Positions 40,114-50,463 of a DNA stretch of 64,000 nucleotides are shown here, piece by piece (within the stretch, counting starts at the first letter, position 1; every line of letters begins with the position of its first letter). A program made the position numbers and the translations under genes. Origin of the DNA: Mariprofundaceae bacterium (lineage in GTDB: Bacteria > Pseudomonadota > Zetaproteobacteria > Mariprofundales > Mariprofundaceae); the NCBI GenBank assembly GCA_021772895.1, contig JAJFLC010000022.1, forward strand, positions 62,001-126,000, read 5' to 3'. The notes under the pieces are model-generated. The model saw only the letters and a list, made by a program, of their open reading frames with translations, searched no databases and was not told where the DNA came from.

Positions 40114-40794
40114 ATGAACAGCACAATCATTAACCCCGTACGCCATGGCCTGTTAATGGCCGTAGCAGCACTCATCTTTGGCGCCCTCTGGGCGGCTTAC
40201 ATGGGCACACACCATGAACAGCTTCATGGCGCATTTGAAACACAGGTTGCAACGATTCAGCCAACAGACAAACAACATCCGATGGAAGAGATGAGCATGA
40301 AATCGATGCAAATGGATCATGCCCACCATTCAACATTGCCCACAGCTCATGAACATGGTCAGACCCATCACGAAACCGACACGCAAGTAAACGAAGAACA
40401 GCATTCCCACTCTGGAAACCTAGCGCAGGATGCCATGCAGCGGCTGTTACGTGGTCATATCCACTTTATGGGCATTGGTGTGCTCTCGGCAGTTTTATTG
40501 CTAATTACAGCCTTCACATCATTAAAAAATGGCTGGAAAAAGACACTTGGCTTCACCTTTGGATTGGGCGCACTGCTTTATCCACCCGCATGGATACTGA
40601 TGGGATTTCGCACCGTTGAGCTTGGCCCTCAAGCAGCCGAAGCCAGTGTCATGTGGCTATTTGGCCCTGCCGTTGCGCTATTGTTGATATCTTTATTGGC
40701 TGTATTCGTAGTATTGCTTGTGGAAACCTTTTCATTGCAAAAAGCAGTCTTTATCCGACAATTCTTCCACTCAGAAACTGGAGCATCATCATGA
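40114..40794 (+). CDS. Membrane protein with His/Met-rich periplasmic loop
   Basis: ATG 40114; TM, then HPMEEMSMKSMQMDHAHHSTLPTAHEHGQTHHETDTQ, then three TM helices. Confidence 0.7.
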   Translation: MNSTIINPVRHGLLMAVAALIFGALWAAYMGTHHEQLHGAFETQVATIQPTDKQHPMEEMSMKSMQMDHAHHSTLPTAHEHGQTHHETDTQVNEEQHSHSGNLAQDAMQRLLRGHIHFMGIGVLSAVLLLITAFTSLKNGWKKTLGFTFGLGALLYPPAWILMGFRTVELGPQAAEASVMWLFGPAVALLLISLLAVFVVLLVETFSLQKAVFIRQFFHSETGASS

Positions 40795-41255
40795 AACCCA
40801 TCATTAAAGTATTCACAATTCCATTGTTTATGGCTGCATTATGGTTCGCCGGTTGTTCAACAGAAAACAGTGCAACCGCAACCGAAGCGATGGTTTACAA
40901 AGCACCCAGCTGTGCCTGCTGTGATGCATGGATAACACACCTTGAAAAAGATGGTTTTAAGGTAAAAACCGAAATGCGAAATGACATGAATAACATCAAA
41001 GCCGCCCATGGTGTGACTCCCAAGTTGGCCTCCTGCCACACTGCCAAGATTGACGGTTATGTCATCGAAGGACATGTGCCTGCTGCCGATATAAAACGCC
41101 TATTGAAAGAGAAACCTGCCGATGTTGTTGGCCTGACTGCACCCGGCATGCCAATGAAATCACCCGGCATGCAAGCTGAAGGTTTACCACCCAAAGGTTA
41201 CGACGTTATTGCATTCAAAAAAGATGGCAGCACTGAGGTTTTTGCCCACTACTAA
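40791..41255 (+). CDS. DUF411 lipoprotein (metal-related)
   Basis: Lipobox WFAGCS; VYKAPSCACCDAWITHLEKDGFKVK...CHTAKIDGYVIEGHVPAADIKRLL. Confidence 0.85.
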   Translation: MKPIIKVFTIPLFMAALWFAGCSTENSATATEAMVYKAPSCACCDAWITHLEKDGFKVKTEMRNDMNNIKAAHGVTPKLASCHTAKIDGYVIEGHVPAADIKRLLKEKPADVVGLTAPGMPMKSPGMQAEGLPPKGYDVIAFKKDGSTEVFAHY

Positions 41256-41369
41256 ATTCAGATGAACAGATGGCAGTTTCCATCTACTAACATAATGTCC
41301 TATATTTGCTGTTCTAAATGGCCAGAAACGGCGGTGATCTCAACCAGTCAAGACGGCTTGAGTCTGTAC

Positions 41370-42983
41370 TCATACCCTCCTAAATTTCCATCTCAAGGCC
41401 AGCAAAAAAAGTGTTATTAAAGTCAGCCCAGTTATTGATTGTATGGTTCCAAGCAAGAGAACTGGCCAATCACATAACTCGCCATCAGCCTTAGGTATCC
41501 AAACTGAAAATGGTTTTACATATTGTAGAACAGCAAATTGGAATGCTTTTGAATAACATGCAAGGCAACCCATTACACTAGAGCTCCAGCAATATATTTG
41601 AGCAAATGTAAACAGAATGCCTAAAAACCAGATAAGAGGTCTCGAAATACTTTGGCCAAAATTTGATAACCACTGATACAAAATCGAAACAATTTTTTCG
41701 TCGATACGACTCGCGTCTGAATTTCGAAAGCTGATTTGTTCAAGAGCAAAAAACATACTTTGCTCTCTTGTCGCCCTAAACCCTTCCATTGCATACCTTA
41801 GAGTCCTATATGCACGACTAGCGGATTTCCCACTCTTTTCCTTAAAGTTTTTCATCTCAGGAAAGTCCATATCTTGATGAAATTTGCACCCATGGAATAG
41901 AGGAGCATGAAAAAAAACAGTACTCTTAAATCTTGCCGGGGCATTGAATTCTCTATTGCTGAAATTAGCTCCACGATTAAAAGTAGTTTCACTGCAACCC
42001 AAAAATGGGAGATCTCTACTTTCGCCATCGGAAGAGCTAAAAATAAAGTTGGATTTGAACTCTGCCTTATCAAATACTATTTCGTTTTGGATAGTGGTGT
42101 TGTTAAAATCAGCCGACTCTTCGAATGTCACATTTAAAAAATCACAGCTATCAAGGCATGCTGAGCGAAAGATAGCTGCTCCTTCAAAATGAGCTGAAGC
42201 AAACATCCCATGGGCAATAGTTCCTGTCATCTTGACTGGTCCTTTAAAGCTTGTTTTAGTAAAATTGGCACTTTGTAGAGATGAATCATTCACAGAAAAC
42301 CCTTGTTCAAAAACAGCCTCTACAAATGAAGAATTACTAAGTTGACTACATCCATTCAGAGTAACAGTAGAATGGAATATGCTTTCATCAAAAGTGAATG
42401 GCCCTACCCCCTTTACAGTGTTAAAAGTCACTTCTTTGTGAAACTCTGACTTTGTAAAATCCGCAGTTTTGCCCAAGATGCAATTGCTCATAACAAACTG
42501 ATCACAGAATAAAGTTTCCCGAAAGTGTATTTCAGATGTTGCATTATTTGCTGTAAGAGTAACTTGTCCTTTGAAAATAGCTTTGTCTGCTCGTATTTTT
42601 GGGTTACGCATACCCGTTAAATTTAAATGCTTATTTAACATTGCTTCGCATAGATTTAAATTACGTACTTGTAATTGTAGGGTCGGGTTTACCTCCAAAG
42701 GGATATCTATGATTGTCCCCGGTAACTCGATATCAGCCTCGTGCGAATTGCAATGATTTACGTAGGCTTTTAAGGCATTCCCCTGTTTATCATACAAGAC
42801 ACCCGACCAGCCGGCTCTTATCGAAGGCATCCCATTGCTATCCAACTCTGGTAGATGAAATGCACAATAGTTATTCCCATCTAAGGTGTGAAACATACTA
42901 GTTTCACAATGCTCTTGAATTTTACAAACACCATATTCCTCATGATTATACGAACAAGGCATTGTCCCCTCCATGTTTCCCAT
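41370..42983 (-). CDS. Pentapeptide-repeat-like membrane protein with N-terminal Cys-rich module
   Basis: Repeats like FRETLFCDQFVMSNCILGKTADFTKSEF, ANFTKTSFKGPV, FEGAAIFRSACLDSCDF; C-terminal TM helices; N-terminal CSYNHEEYGVCKIQEHC...YCAFH. Confidence 0.65.
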   Translation of the reverse strand: MGNMEGTMPCSYNHEEYGVCKIQEHCETSMFHTLDGNNYCAFHLPELDSNGMPSIRAGWSGVLYDKQGNALKAYVNHCNSHEADIELPGTIIDIPLEVNPTLQLQVRNLNLCEAMLNKHLNLTGMRNPKIRADKAIFKGQVTLTANNATSEIHFRETLFCDQFVMSNCILGKTADFTKSEFHKEVTFNTVKGVGPFTFDESIFHSTVTLNGCSQLSNSSFVEAVFEQGFSVNDSSLQSANFTKTSFKGPVKMTGTIAHGMFASAHFEGAAIFRSACLDSCDFLNVTFEESADFNNTTIQNEIVFDKAEFKSNFIFSSSDGESRDLPFLGCSETTFNRGANFSNREFNAPARFKSTVFFHAPLFHGCKFHQDMDFPEMKNFKEKSGKSASRAYRTLRYAMEGFRATREQSMFFALEQISFRNSDASRIDEKIVSILYQWLSNFGQSISRPLIWFLGILFTFAQIYCWSSSVMGCLACYSKAFQFAVLQYVKPFSVWIPKADGELCDWPVLLLGTIQSITGLTLITLFLLALRWKFRRV

Positions 42984-43174
42984 CCCGTATCACAGGTGAA
43001 AATAACCGAAATCTAGGAACAGGTTATCCATTTGTGCACCTCTTCCATAAAGGCAGGATAGCATAATTTGGGGCATAATGACGGGGAGGTACATGGTAAC
43101 CAAATTTTGGATAAGTGTTCCGACCAGTGTGAATGACCGCCGAAAGCAGACATTCAACCCAATGCCTTATAATT

Positions 43175-43453
43175 TTAGTTTTTGCCTTTTAGCGCCAATA
43201 TAACTTTCATAAAATCTTCTCGAAGGTCTTTTCTGGCCTCAATGGTTTCTTCATCAAAAATTTCCATTAATTCATTAAGTGTTGGATTATTAGCACGTTT
43301 TTCTGCAATAATTTCTATAGTTACTTTTAAGGGATAAATTAAAAGCAAACAATCGCAGACGTTACATCTACCGGCTCACCGAAAAAGTCTCGATCTCGCC
43401 CCGATGATTCGCTGGAGCGGAGATACGTTCCCGTTTTGATCGAACTGAGTCAT
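43175..43453 (-). other. Possible small ORF interrupted by one in-frame TGA (43376-43378)
   Basis: Codon-by-codon reading: MTQFDQNGNVSPLQRIIGARSRLFR-TGA-AGRCNVCDCLLLIYPLKVTIEIIAEKRANNPTLNELMEIFDEETIEARKDLREDFMKVILALKGKN-TAA. Confidence 0.35.
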
Positions 43454-43547
43454 CTCACTAAAGCATCGCCAAATACACCAAAAAATCACCGGTTTAAAAT
43501 GTTCGCTCCTTGTCATGCCCACCACTACCCTTGTTTACAACCGCTAT

Positions 43548-44402
43548 TCAACGATTATATGCAGTGACCACCCATGTTGCTGCATCAAGTACAATACCCT
43601 GCTCTGTTCGATAGGGCATAAGCGCTTCACGCAGTTCAGCAGAAATAAGGGATTTTGTGGTCTCATCAGCGTCAGCTTCAGAGATAGCACCATTGGCTGG
43701 ACCCATCTGCATCAAAAATGCAGCCGCTTCATTATCATCAGCACCGACCGTAAAAGGTGTATCACACGATTTAATTAGCACATCAGAAAATCCAGCCTCA
43801 ACCAATACACGCTCTAATTTATCTGCATCACCAAACGAAAAAGGACCCGGCTCTTCCGGCCCCGGTGGTAGTGGCAAAGGTAGATGATTGCCCACAACCG
43901 TAAGTGGTAAGCTAACCCATGTATTGGCTTTCACTGGCTGCCAGCAAATAAAAGCCATGCGTCCATCGTGCTTCAATGCTTTCCGCATGTTGCTAAATGC
44001 CGCAACTGGATCATCAAAGAACATAATGCCAAAGCGCGAAAAGACAGCATCAAATGCAGTAGCTTCAAACCTGTGAGTCTGCGCATCGCCATGTTCAAAC
44101 GAAACGTTCTGTACTTCTTCAGCCCCAACTCGCGTAATCGCCTGTGCCAGTATCGGCTCAGAGATATCAACGGCCTTTACATGACCATTCGGCCCAACCT
44201 GGCGTGCGATCTCAAACGAGGTATCACCACAGCCACAGCCAATATCCATCACCTGTTCACCCGTTGAAAAAGTAGCCGCTTCCATAGCAGCCTGACCAAA
44301 ACCGACAAGGCTTTGATCCAGTTGATGCTGAAAACGAACCCACCGATGACCCCCCTCACCATTCCAAAATTCACGCATTCCAGCATTTAGTGTATCACTC
44401 AT
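43548..44402 (-). CDS. SAM-dependent class I methyltransferase
   Basis: VMDIGCGCGDTSFEIARQVGPNGHVKAVDIS. Confidence 0.9.
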   Translation of the reverse strand: MSDTLNAGMREFWNGEGGHRWVRFQHQLDQSLVGFGQAAMEAATFSTGEQVMDIGCGCGDTSFEIARQVGPNGHVKAVDISEPILAQAITRVGAEEVQNVSFEHGDAQTHRFEATAFDAVFSRFGIMFFDDPVAAFSNMRKALKHDGRMAFICWQPVKANTWVSLPLTVVGNHLPLPLPPGPEEPGPFSFGDADKLERVLVEAGFSDVLIKSCDTPFTVGADDNEAAAFLMQMGPANGAISEADADETTKSLISAELREALMPYRTEQGIVLDAATWVVTAYNR

Positions 44403-44657
44403 ATTGTCGCCTTATATCTTCTTGTATCTACTACTGTAACATCATACATATCGACTCCTTCGAAATCTCCAATAAATACTTCAACGCACTTATCTCAGAG
44501 CATTATTGTGTAGTCCATAGCCATCAATGAGCTGCTTAGCCTACCGATAAAGTGATAATTACTGACCGAAGCGAACCCTATTCCATTCAAAATTGATTGA
44601 TAATAGAGCTTAATAGAATATTATTTATTCGATATGGGAATATAAGGAGTTCGAATT

Positions 44658-45587
44658 ATGGATATGTTTGTGTCGATGTCAGTTTTTAAACGGGTCGCTG
44701 AACTGGGTGGCTTTTCTGCCGCGGCGCGCGAAACAGGTTTGTCTCAATCCACCATCAGTAAACATGTTGCAGCACTTGAACAACGATTGGGTACAAAACT
44801 ACTCAACCGCAGTACAAGACAACTCAACCTTAGCGAAACCGGTCAGGAATATTACAAACACTGTATTCGTATCCTTGATGATATTGCTGAATCTGAATCC
44901 ACGATTGGCCGCGGCCAATCACAACCAACGGGTACATTACGCATCACAACTCCCGTAATGTTCGGCAGACTTTTCATCGCCCCGATGCTCTGGGAATTTC
45001 TAGAGATTTATCCTGACATCAACATTGAGTTAATCATGGATGATCACTATGTAGATCTAATTAAGGAGGGAATGGACTTGGCTATCCGTGCCGGACGCCA
45101 GCTTTCCGATTCCACACTTGTTGCGCGCAAACTTGGCCATTGCCCGGAGCAGGTGCTCGTTGCCAGCCCTGATTATCTTGCTAAACATGGCGAGCCCAAA
45201 ACACCCGCCGACCTTAAACACCATAACTGTCTAATTCATTCTCTACTGACCCCCTCCAATGAGTGGAAATTTAGCGGCCCTAAAGGAAAGGAAAACGTAC
45301 GCGTTCACAGTCGTTTCATCTCAAACAACCGTGATACAATCAACACCGCAGCACTGGCAGGCATGGGTATTGCACTCACCTTTTTATGGCCAAACAGTGC
45401 TTATATTCAACGGGGACAATTAAAAGCCGTCCTGACTGACTATGTGCCAGATTCAATGGATATTTACGCAATTTATCCTGAACGCCGTTTTGTACCGCAA
45501 AAAGTTCGAAGCCTTATCGAACATCTGAACCATTGTTTTTCATCATCAAAACAATTTCGAACCATGGTTGAAGATGCAATCCCTTAA
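44658..45587 (+). CDS. LysR-family transcriptional regulator
   Basis: N-terminal HTH FKRVAELGGFSAAARETGLSQSTISKHVAALEQRLGTKLLNRSTRQLNLSETG. Confidence 0.95.
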   Translation: MDMFVSMSVFKRVAELGGFSAAARETGLSQSTISKHVAALEQRLGTKLLNRSTRQLNLSETGQEYYKHCIRILDDIAESESTIGRGQSQPTGTLRITTPVMFGRLFIAPMLWEFLEIYPDINIELIMDDHYVDLIKEGMDLAIRAGRQLSDSTLVARKLGHCPEQVLVASPDYLAKHGEPKTPADLKHHNCLIHSLLTPSNEWKFSGPKGKENVRVHSRFISNNRDTINTAALAGMGIALTFLWPNSAYIQRGQLKAVLTDYVPDSMDIYAIYPERRFVPQKVRSLIEHLNHCFSSSKQFRTMVEDAIP

Positions 45588-45626
45588 AACAACCACATTT
45601 TTAAATGGCCCATGTTTTACCAGCCG

Positions 45627-46304
45627 TTATTCGTCACTTAAGAGAGATGTAATCCAATGTCCGATCCTGATAATTTCTTCATGACAAACGGAATGCTCCA
45701 TCGGATAGCTATGCCACGCCACCGAATAGCCAAGTGATTGCAGCGTATTGTGTGCATTCTCTCCCAATGTATAGGGTACAACAGGATCGTTCACACCGTG
45801 TGCCATAAAGATGGGTGTTTTTAGTGTTTCCGGGCGCATCTCTTTTTCAACCGTTTCAGCCAATGGAAGATAGCAGGAAAGCGCAATGATTCCGGCCAGT
45901 GCTTCGCCCTGACGAAGCCCTACATGCATTGCCATCGCGCCACCTTGAGAAAAACCAGCCAAAATAATCCGGCTTGAGGGGATGCCGTGCATCTCCTCCC
46001 GATCAATCAACATCTGAACCATGCGTGCAGATTCAATCACACCGTGTGCATCCTGCTCATAACCAATATCAGTGTGTTTAATATCATACCATGCAGGCAT
46101 GATATAACCGCCATTCACAGACACCGGTATAGAAGGCGCATGCGGAAATACAAAACGTATATCCAGATCATCCGGCAGGCCTAATTGAGGTACAACTGGC
46201 TCAAAATCATGCCCATCCGCACCCAGACCATGCAACCAGATGATGGTCACGGATGGACTCGAGCCTGTTTGCAATTCTACGGTAGGTAATAGTCGCGTTT
46301 TCAT
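45627..46304 (-). CDS. Alpha/beta-hydrolase, carboxylesterase family
   Basis: IIWLHGLGADGHDF, LAGFSQGGAMAMHVGL, MAHGVNDPVVPY. Confidence 0.92.
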   Translation of the reverse strand: MKTRLLPTVELQTGSSPSVTIIWLHGLGADGHDFEPVVPQLGLPDDLDIRFVFPHAPSIPVSVNGGYIMPAWYDIKHTDIGYEQDAHGVIESARMVQMLIDREEMHGIPSSRIILAGFSQGGAMAMHVGLRQGEALAGIIALSCYLPLAETVEKEMRPETLKTPIFMAHGVNDPVVPYTLGENAHNTLQSLGYSVAWHSYPMEHSVCHEEIIRIGHWITSLLSDE

Positions 46305-46455
46305 GACTGAATCATGCCATGAAGTTCAGCCAACCCCAAACAGGCACGCTTTTTGCTCATAAATTATTTTTATATCATGTAATACGACTGGCTTTGACAC
46401 CATCTATCGCATACGCTTTACTCATTCATATCCGTAAAAGGGGGAAAGGGAGTAC

Positions 46456-47883
46456 ATGAACATCGAATGTGAACTGGCTCAAGAAGACCCAATTGAATTG
46501 CTATCAAAAGCCTGCAACCGTATTCATGAATCACTTGAAATCCCCTCTATCATGCGTGCTACCGTTTCTTCAGCACTTGATCTAGTCGACGCCAAAATTG
46601 GCGCTACAGGCCTTTTGATCAATGGAAAAATGGCTTTTTCGGAATGTTTTAGCGATGGCCAATGGGTGCATCTGCAACATAGATTTAATGCTGAAGATGG
46701 GGTCGTCGGCCATATTATTAAACACGGGCGTCCTTATCTGAGTAATGATCTCTCTCAAGAGCCCCGTATCCCCCCTGAAATTGATGCGGAACTTGGCGGC
46801 CTGCATCAACTCATTGCCATCCCTATTTGTGGCAGACAGGACGGGCTAATCGGTTGCCTGCTTGTATTCAACAAAAACAATGACGCTTTCACAAATTCGG
46901 ACCAAACCACACTTGAACATTTAGCATCTATCACATCCACCGCCATTGATAATGCTATCCAGATTTCTGAAAGCAAAACGATTGAAGAAGACCTTCAAAA
47001 ATCCGTCGCCACTTATCGAACACTTGTGGAGCAAATTCCGGCTATTACCTATATCGCCACACTGGATCGAAGCAGAATCCTCTTTGTCAGCCCTCAGGTT
47101 AAATCAATTTTAGGCTATTCACAGGATGATTTTCTCTCCAAACCCGAAATGTGGCAAAAACAAATCCATCCGGAAGATCGCAAACGTGTTTTGTCCGAGG
47201 TTCATCACAGTTATACAACGGGTGGATCCTTTCATTCAGAATATCGTATTTCCAGTCGTAGCGGTGCTCAACTGTGGTTCAAAGATGCAGCAGCAATCGT
47301 TCGGGATAACGACCATGCTCTTTATTTACAAGGCGTGATGTATGACATCACTGAACGCAAACAATTTGAAGAAACGCTGGTCAAAATGGCTCATTTTGAC
47401 AATTTGACCGGACTGGCCAATCGAGCGCTGTTTCATGATCGCCTAAATCAGGCAATTGCACAGGCAAAACGTCAAAAGCAGAAATTTGCCATTTTGTATC
47501 TTGATCTTGATGGTTTCAAAAAAATCAATGACAACTTGGGACACAAAGTCGGTGATGAAATATTGGCTGAAACTGCACATCGGATGCAACAAAGCGTTCG
47601 TGAAACGGATACTGTCGCTAGAATGGGTGGTGATGAATTTACCATTATTTTGAACAATGTAACTTCGCATGATGATATTTCGCGAGTTACAGAAAAGATT
47701 TTAAAAAACATCTCCAAACCTTACAAACAAGCAGGCGCTAAAAATCACCTCAGCATCAGCATTGGTGTCTCGATTTATCCAGATAATGCCTCGCAAAGAG
47801 ATGCACTGATTACTGCTGCAGATAATGCGATGTATCACGCCAAAAACCATGGGAGAAATCAGTGTTATATTAGCGAAGAATAG
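46456..47883 (+). CDS. GAF-PAS-GGDEF diguanylate cyclase
   Basis: GAF-like N-terminus, PAS/PAC, DNLTGLANRALFHDRL and intact MGGDEFTIIL. Confidence 0.93.
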   Translation: MNIECELAQEDPIELLSKACNRIHESLEIPSIMRATVSSALDLVDAKIGATGLLINGKMAFSECFSDGQWVHLQHRFNAEDGVVGHIIKHGRPYLSNDLSQEPRIPPEIDAELGGLHQLIAIPICGRQDGLIGCLLVFNKNNDAFTNSDQTTLEHLASITSTAIDNAIQISESKTIEEDLQKSVATYRTLVEQIPAITYIATLDRSRILFVSPQVKSILGYSQDDFLSKPEMWQKQIHPEDRKRVLSEVHHSYTTGGSFHSEYRISSRSGAQLWFKDAAAIVRDNDHALYLQGVMYDITERKQFEETLVKMAHFDNLTGLANRALFHDRLNQAIAQAKRQKQKFAILYLDLDGFKKINDNLGHKVGDEILAETAHRMQQSVRETDTVARMGGDEFTIILNNVTSHDDISRVTEKILKNISKPYKQAGAKNHLSISIGVSIYPDNASQRDALITAADNAMYHAKNHGRNQCYISEE

Positions 47884-47929
47884 TAAATAATTTATCTAAC
47901 CTATGCGCTCCCATAAAACTAAAAAAATC

Positions 47930-48151
47930 TTATTTGTTGCGGTTATACATCTGAAGAAGCTGAGATTCCATCCGTGTATCCAAGGATTTTTCACTGGATG
48001 CCTGACGTGCCTCTGATGAAATAGAAACCTGATCTTTTCCGCCCAGATTTCCACTCTTCTCAGCAAGCTGCTGAGGTGCACTACGGGTACTCTGCTGAAG
48101 CAGTCGATTGATAAACCCATCAGTTGGATGAACGGTCAATGCCACACACAT
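47930..48151 (-). CDS. Small hypothetical protein
   Basis: 73 aa, contains GGKDQVSISSEARQASSEK; overlapping frame 47896-48120 looks like a shadow. Confidence 0.5.
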   Translation of the reverse strand: MCVALTVHPTDGFINRLLQQSTRSAPQQLAEKSGNLGGKDQVSISSEARQASSEKSLDTRMESQLLQMYNRNK

Positions 48152-48386
48152 CTCCTTCTCGAAAAAACTTGGAAAACCCTGAAAACAAAAAACAGAAATT
48201 TTCCTACAGTTACATTCATCGGATACAAAAAGTCCGACTTTAGGGCTGATGTAATCTTTTTTGCTAAAACCAAAGCTGCTTTTTTTCCTTTACCGAGATG
48301 AATAAATGCAACCCTGGTCATTTAGCCAAAAATCTATGATTCATGCCTTTCATTTCATGAAAAGCTGCATAGCATTACGTCCAGTG

Positions 48387-49790
48387 ATGGAAAAACAGCA
48401 GCACATTCATATTCTAGGCATCTGTGGCACAGCCATGGCAGCCATTGCGAATCTTGCAAAAGCGAAAGGTTTTTTTGTCACAGGCTCCGATTCCGGCATT
48501 TATCCACCGATGTCTGATTATCTGGCCTCGCTGTCCATTCCCATCCAGGCATTCAGTGAATCAAACCTGACGCCTGCGCCTGATTTATGTGTGATCGGTA
48601 ATGCCATGAGCCGTGGCAATGTGGAGGTGGAAGCGATTCTGAATCAAGGGCTATCCTACTGCTCTGGCCCTGAATTTGTTGGCAATCATATTCTACCCAA
48701 TCGCCATGCCATTGTTGCAACCGGCACACACGGAAAAACATCAACCGCCAGTATCATGGCACATCTGCTTGAAGTGGCCGGAGCTGCCGATCATCAAGGC
48801 CCCGGTTTTCTGATTGGTGGTATCCCGGAAAACTTTGATGGTGGCGCAAGACTGGGTGAAGGTGAATATTTTATACTCGAAGGTGATGAATACGATACAG
48901 CCTTTTTTGATAAACGGTCAAAGTTTCTGCACTACCACGCCAAAACACTGATTTTGAATAATCTCGAATATGATCATGCAGATATCTTCCCTGATCTTGA
49001 TGCAATTAAAACACAGTTTTCCCATCTGCTGCGCACCGTGCCTGCCAATGGAAATATCATTGCCAATGCCGACGATGCCAACATCACCGATATGCTTAAA
49101 AAAGGTTGCTGGACCCCCATCACCACCTTTGCCCAATATGGGCAGGCAACCGCCGAATGGCAGTGGCAAGCAACTGCCAAAGATGGTTCAGCATTCAAAC
49201 TCTATCATCATGAAATCTGTGTGATTGAAGTTACATGGGGAATGCTCGGGATTCACAATGTCGCCAATGCCTGCGCCGTAGCTGCCGCCGCCACACTGCT
49301 TGGCATTCTGCCTGACACCATCAAAGCAGCCTTTAAATCCTTTGCAGGCATTCGCCGCCGTATGACACTGATTGGTGAAGCCAAAGGTATCAGAATTTTT
49401 GATGATTTTGCACATCACCCCACCGCCATTAAAGGCGTGGTTTCAGCTGCCAAAGCCGCCATGAAATCAACCGGAAAACTCTGGGTGATTGTCGAACCTC
49501 GTTCCAACACCATGCGCACAAAGATTCATCAGAATCGCCTGCCTCTCTGCTTTGATGATGCTGATCAAGTGATTTTTGTGCCACCCTCAGATCACAACCT
49601 TCAAGCGGATGAACTGCTAAACATCGATCTGGTATGTAAAAGCATCGGTGAATATGCACAGGTATTGCCTGATACAACGACCATCATCCATCATCTTGCA
49701 ACCCACGCTCAACAAGGTGATGACATTTTAATCCTCTCCAACGGTGGTTTTGATGGTATCCACCAAAAGCTGCTACAAAGACTTCAATAA
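48387..49790 (+). CDS. mpl: UDP-N-acetylmuramate:L-alanyl-gamma-D-glutamyl-meso-diaminopimelate ligase
   Basis: HILGICGTAMAAIANLAKAKGFFVTGSDSGIYPPMS; ATGTHGKTSTASI; ATG at 48387. Confidence 0.93.
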   Translation: MEKQQHIHILGICGTAMAAIANLAKAKGFFVTGSDSGIYPPMSDYLASLSIPIQAFSESNLTPAPDLCVIGNAMSRGNVEVEAILNQGLSYCSGPEFVGNHILPNRHAIVATGTHGKTSTASIMAHLLEVAGAADHQGPGFLIGGIPENFDGGARLGEGEYFILEGDEYDTAFFDKRSKFLHYHAKTLILNNLEYDHADIFPDLDAIKTQFSHLLRTVPANGNIIANADDANITDMLKKGCWTPITTFAQYGQATAEWQWQATAKDGSAFKLYHHEICVIEVTWGMLGIHNVANACAVAAAATLLGILPDTIKAAFKSFAGIRRRMTLIGEAKGIRIFDDFAHHPTAIKGVVSAAKAAMKSTGKLWVIVEPRSNTMRTKIHQNRLPLCFDDADQVIFVPPSDHNLQADELLNIDLVCKSIGEYAQVLPDTTTIIHHLATHAQQGDDILILSNGGFDGIHQKLLQRLQ

Positions 49791-49945
49791 CTTTAAAACT
49801 GTGTTAACCTATCTCTGCTAGAGGGAGGAGAGGTTTTCATAAACACGTTTAACCTATTCTGGATACTTAATCGTTATTCGTATTTCGCTTTTTACAAGCA
49901 GCCTTATTCCTTTAATATTTTAACATTATCAAAAAGGGAGAAAGT

Positions 49946-50317
49946 ATGAATTGGTATTTTGAAGTTCTAAAAAAATATGCGGTGTTTAGCGGCAGAGCAA
50001 GACGGAAAGAATATTGGTTTTTTGCGTTATTTAACCTTATCATAACTATTATTATTGCTGTTATTGATAATGTCATCGGCACCTTTGATGCCCAGACTGG
50101 TATCGGGATATTGGGAATCATTTATGCATTAGCTGTTTTGCTTCCAGCTATTGCTGTCACGGTCCGAAGGTTTCATGATATAGGGCGAAGTGGTTGGTGG
50201 CTCCTTATTATATTCATCCCCCTCATCGGTGCTATTGTTCTTTTGGTCTTTGCTGTGCTTGATAGTAAACCCGATGAAAATCAATATGGTCCTAATCCAA
50301 AAATAGAATCAGCATAA
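49946..50317 (+). CDS. DUF805 membrane protein
   Basis: MNWYFEVLKKYAVFSGRARRKEYWFFALFN...RRFHDIGRSGWWLL. Confidence 0.93.
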   Translation: MNWYFEVLKKYAVFSGRARRKEYWFFALFNLIITIIIAVIDNVIGTFDAQTGIGILGIIYALAVLLPAIAVTVRRFHDIGRSGWWLLIIFIPLIGAIVLLVFAVLDSKPDENQYGPNPKIESA

Positions 50318-50463
50318 CTTTACGTAACAAGACAATTGAACCCGGTTTGCCAAAAGCTGTTTCACATGATGACTTTGGCAGCCGGTGTTCTTGTTTTTTT
50401 ATTCCACACTCAACTGGCTCATAACACCCATCAAAAGCTGTCACAAAAACTTCAGCAAATTCT

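Noticed and set aside
43080-43174. ggtaaccaaattttggataagtgttccgaccagtgtgaatgaccgccgaaagcagacattc as a mobile element or attC site
   Set aside because: No inverted boundary pair, no integrase and no second copy seen in the window; resembles generic intergenic sequence.
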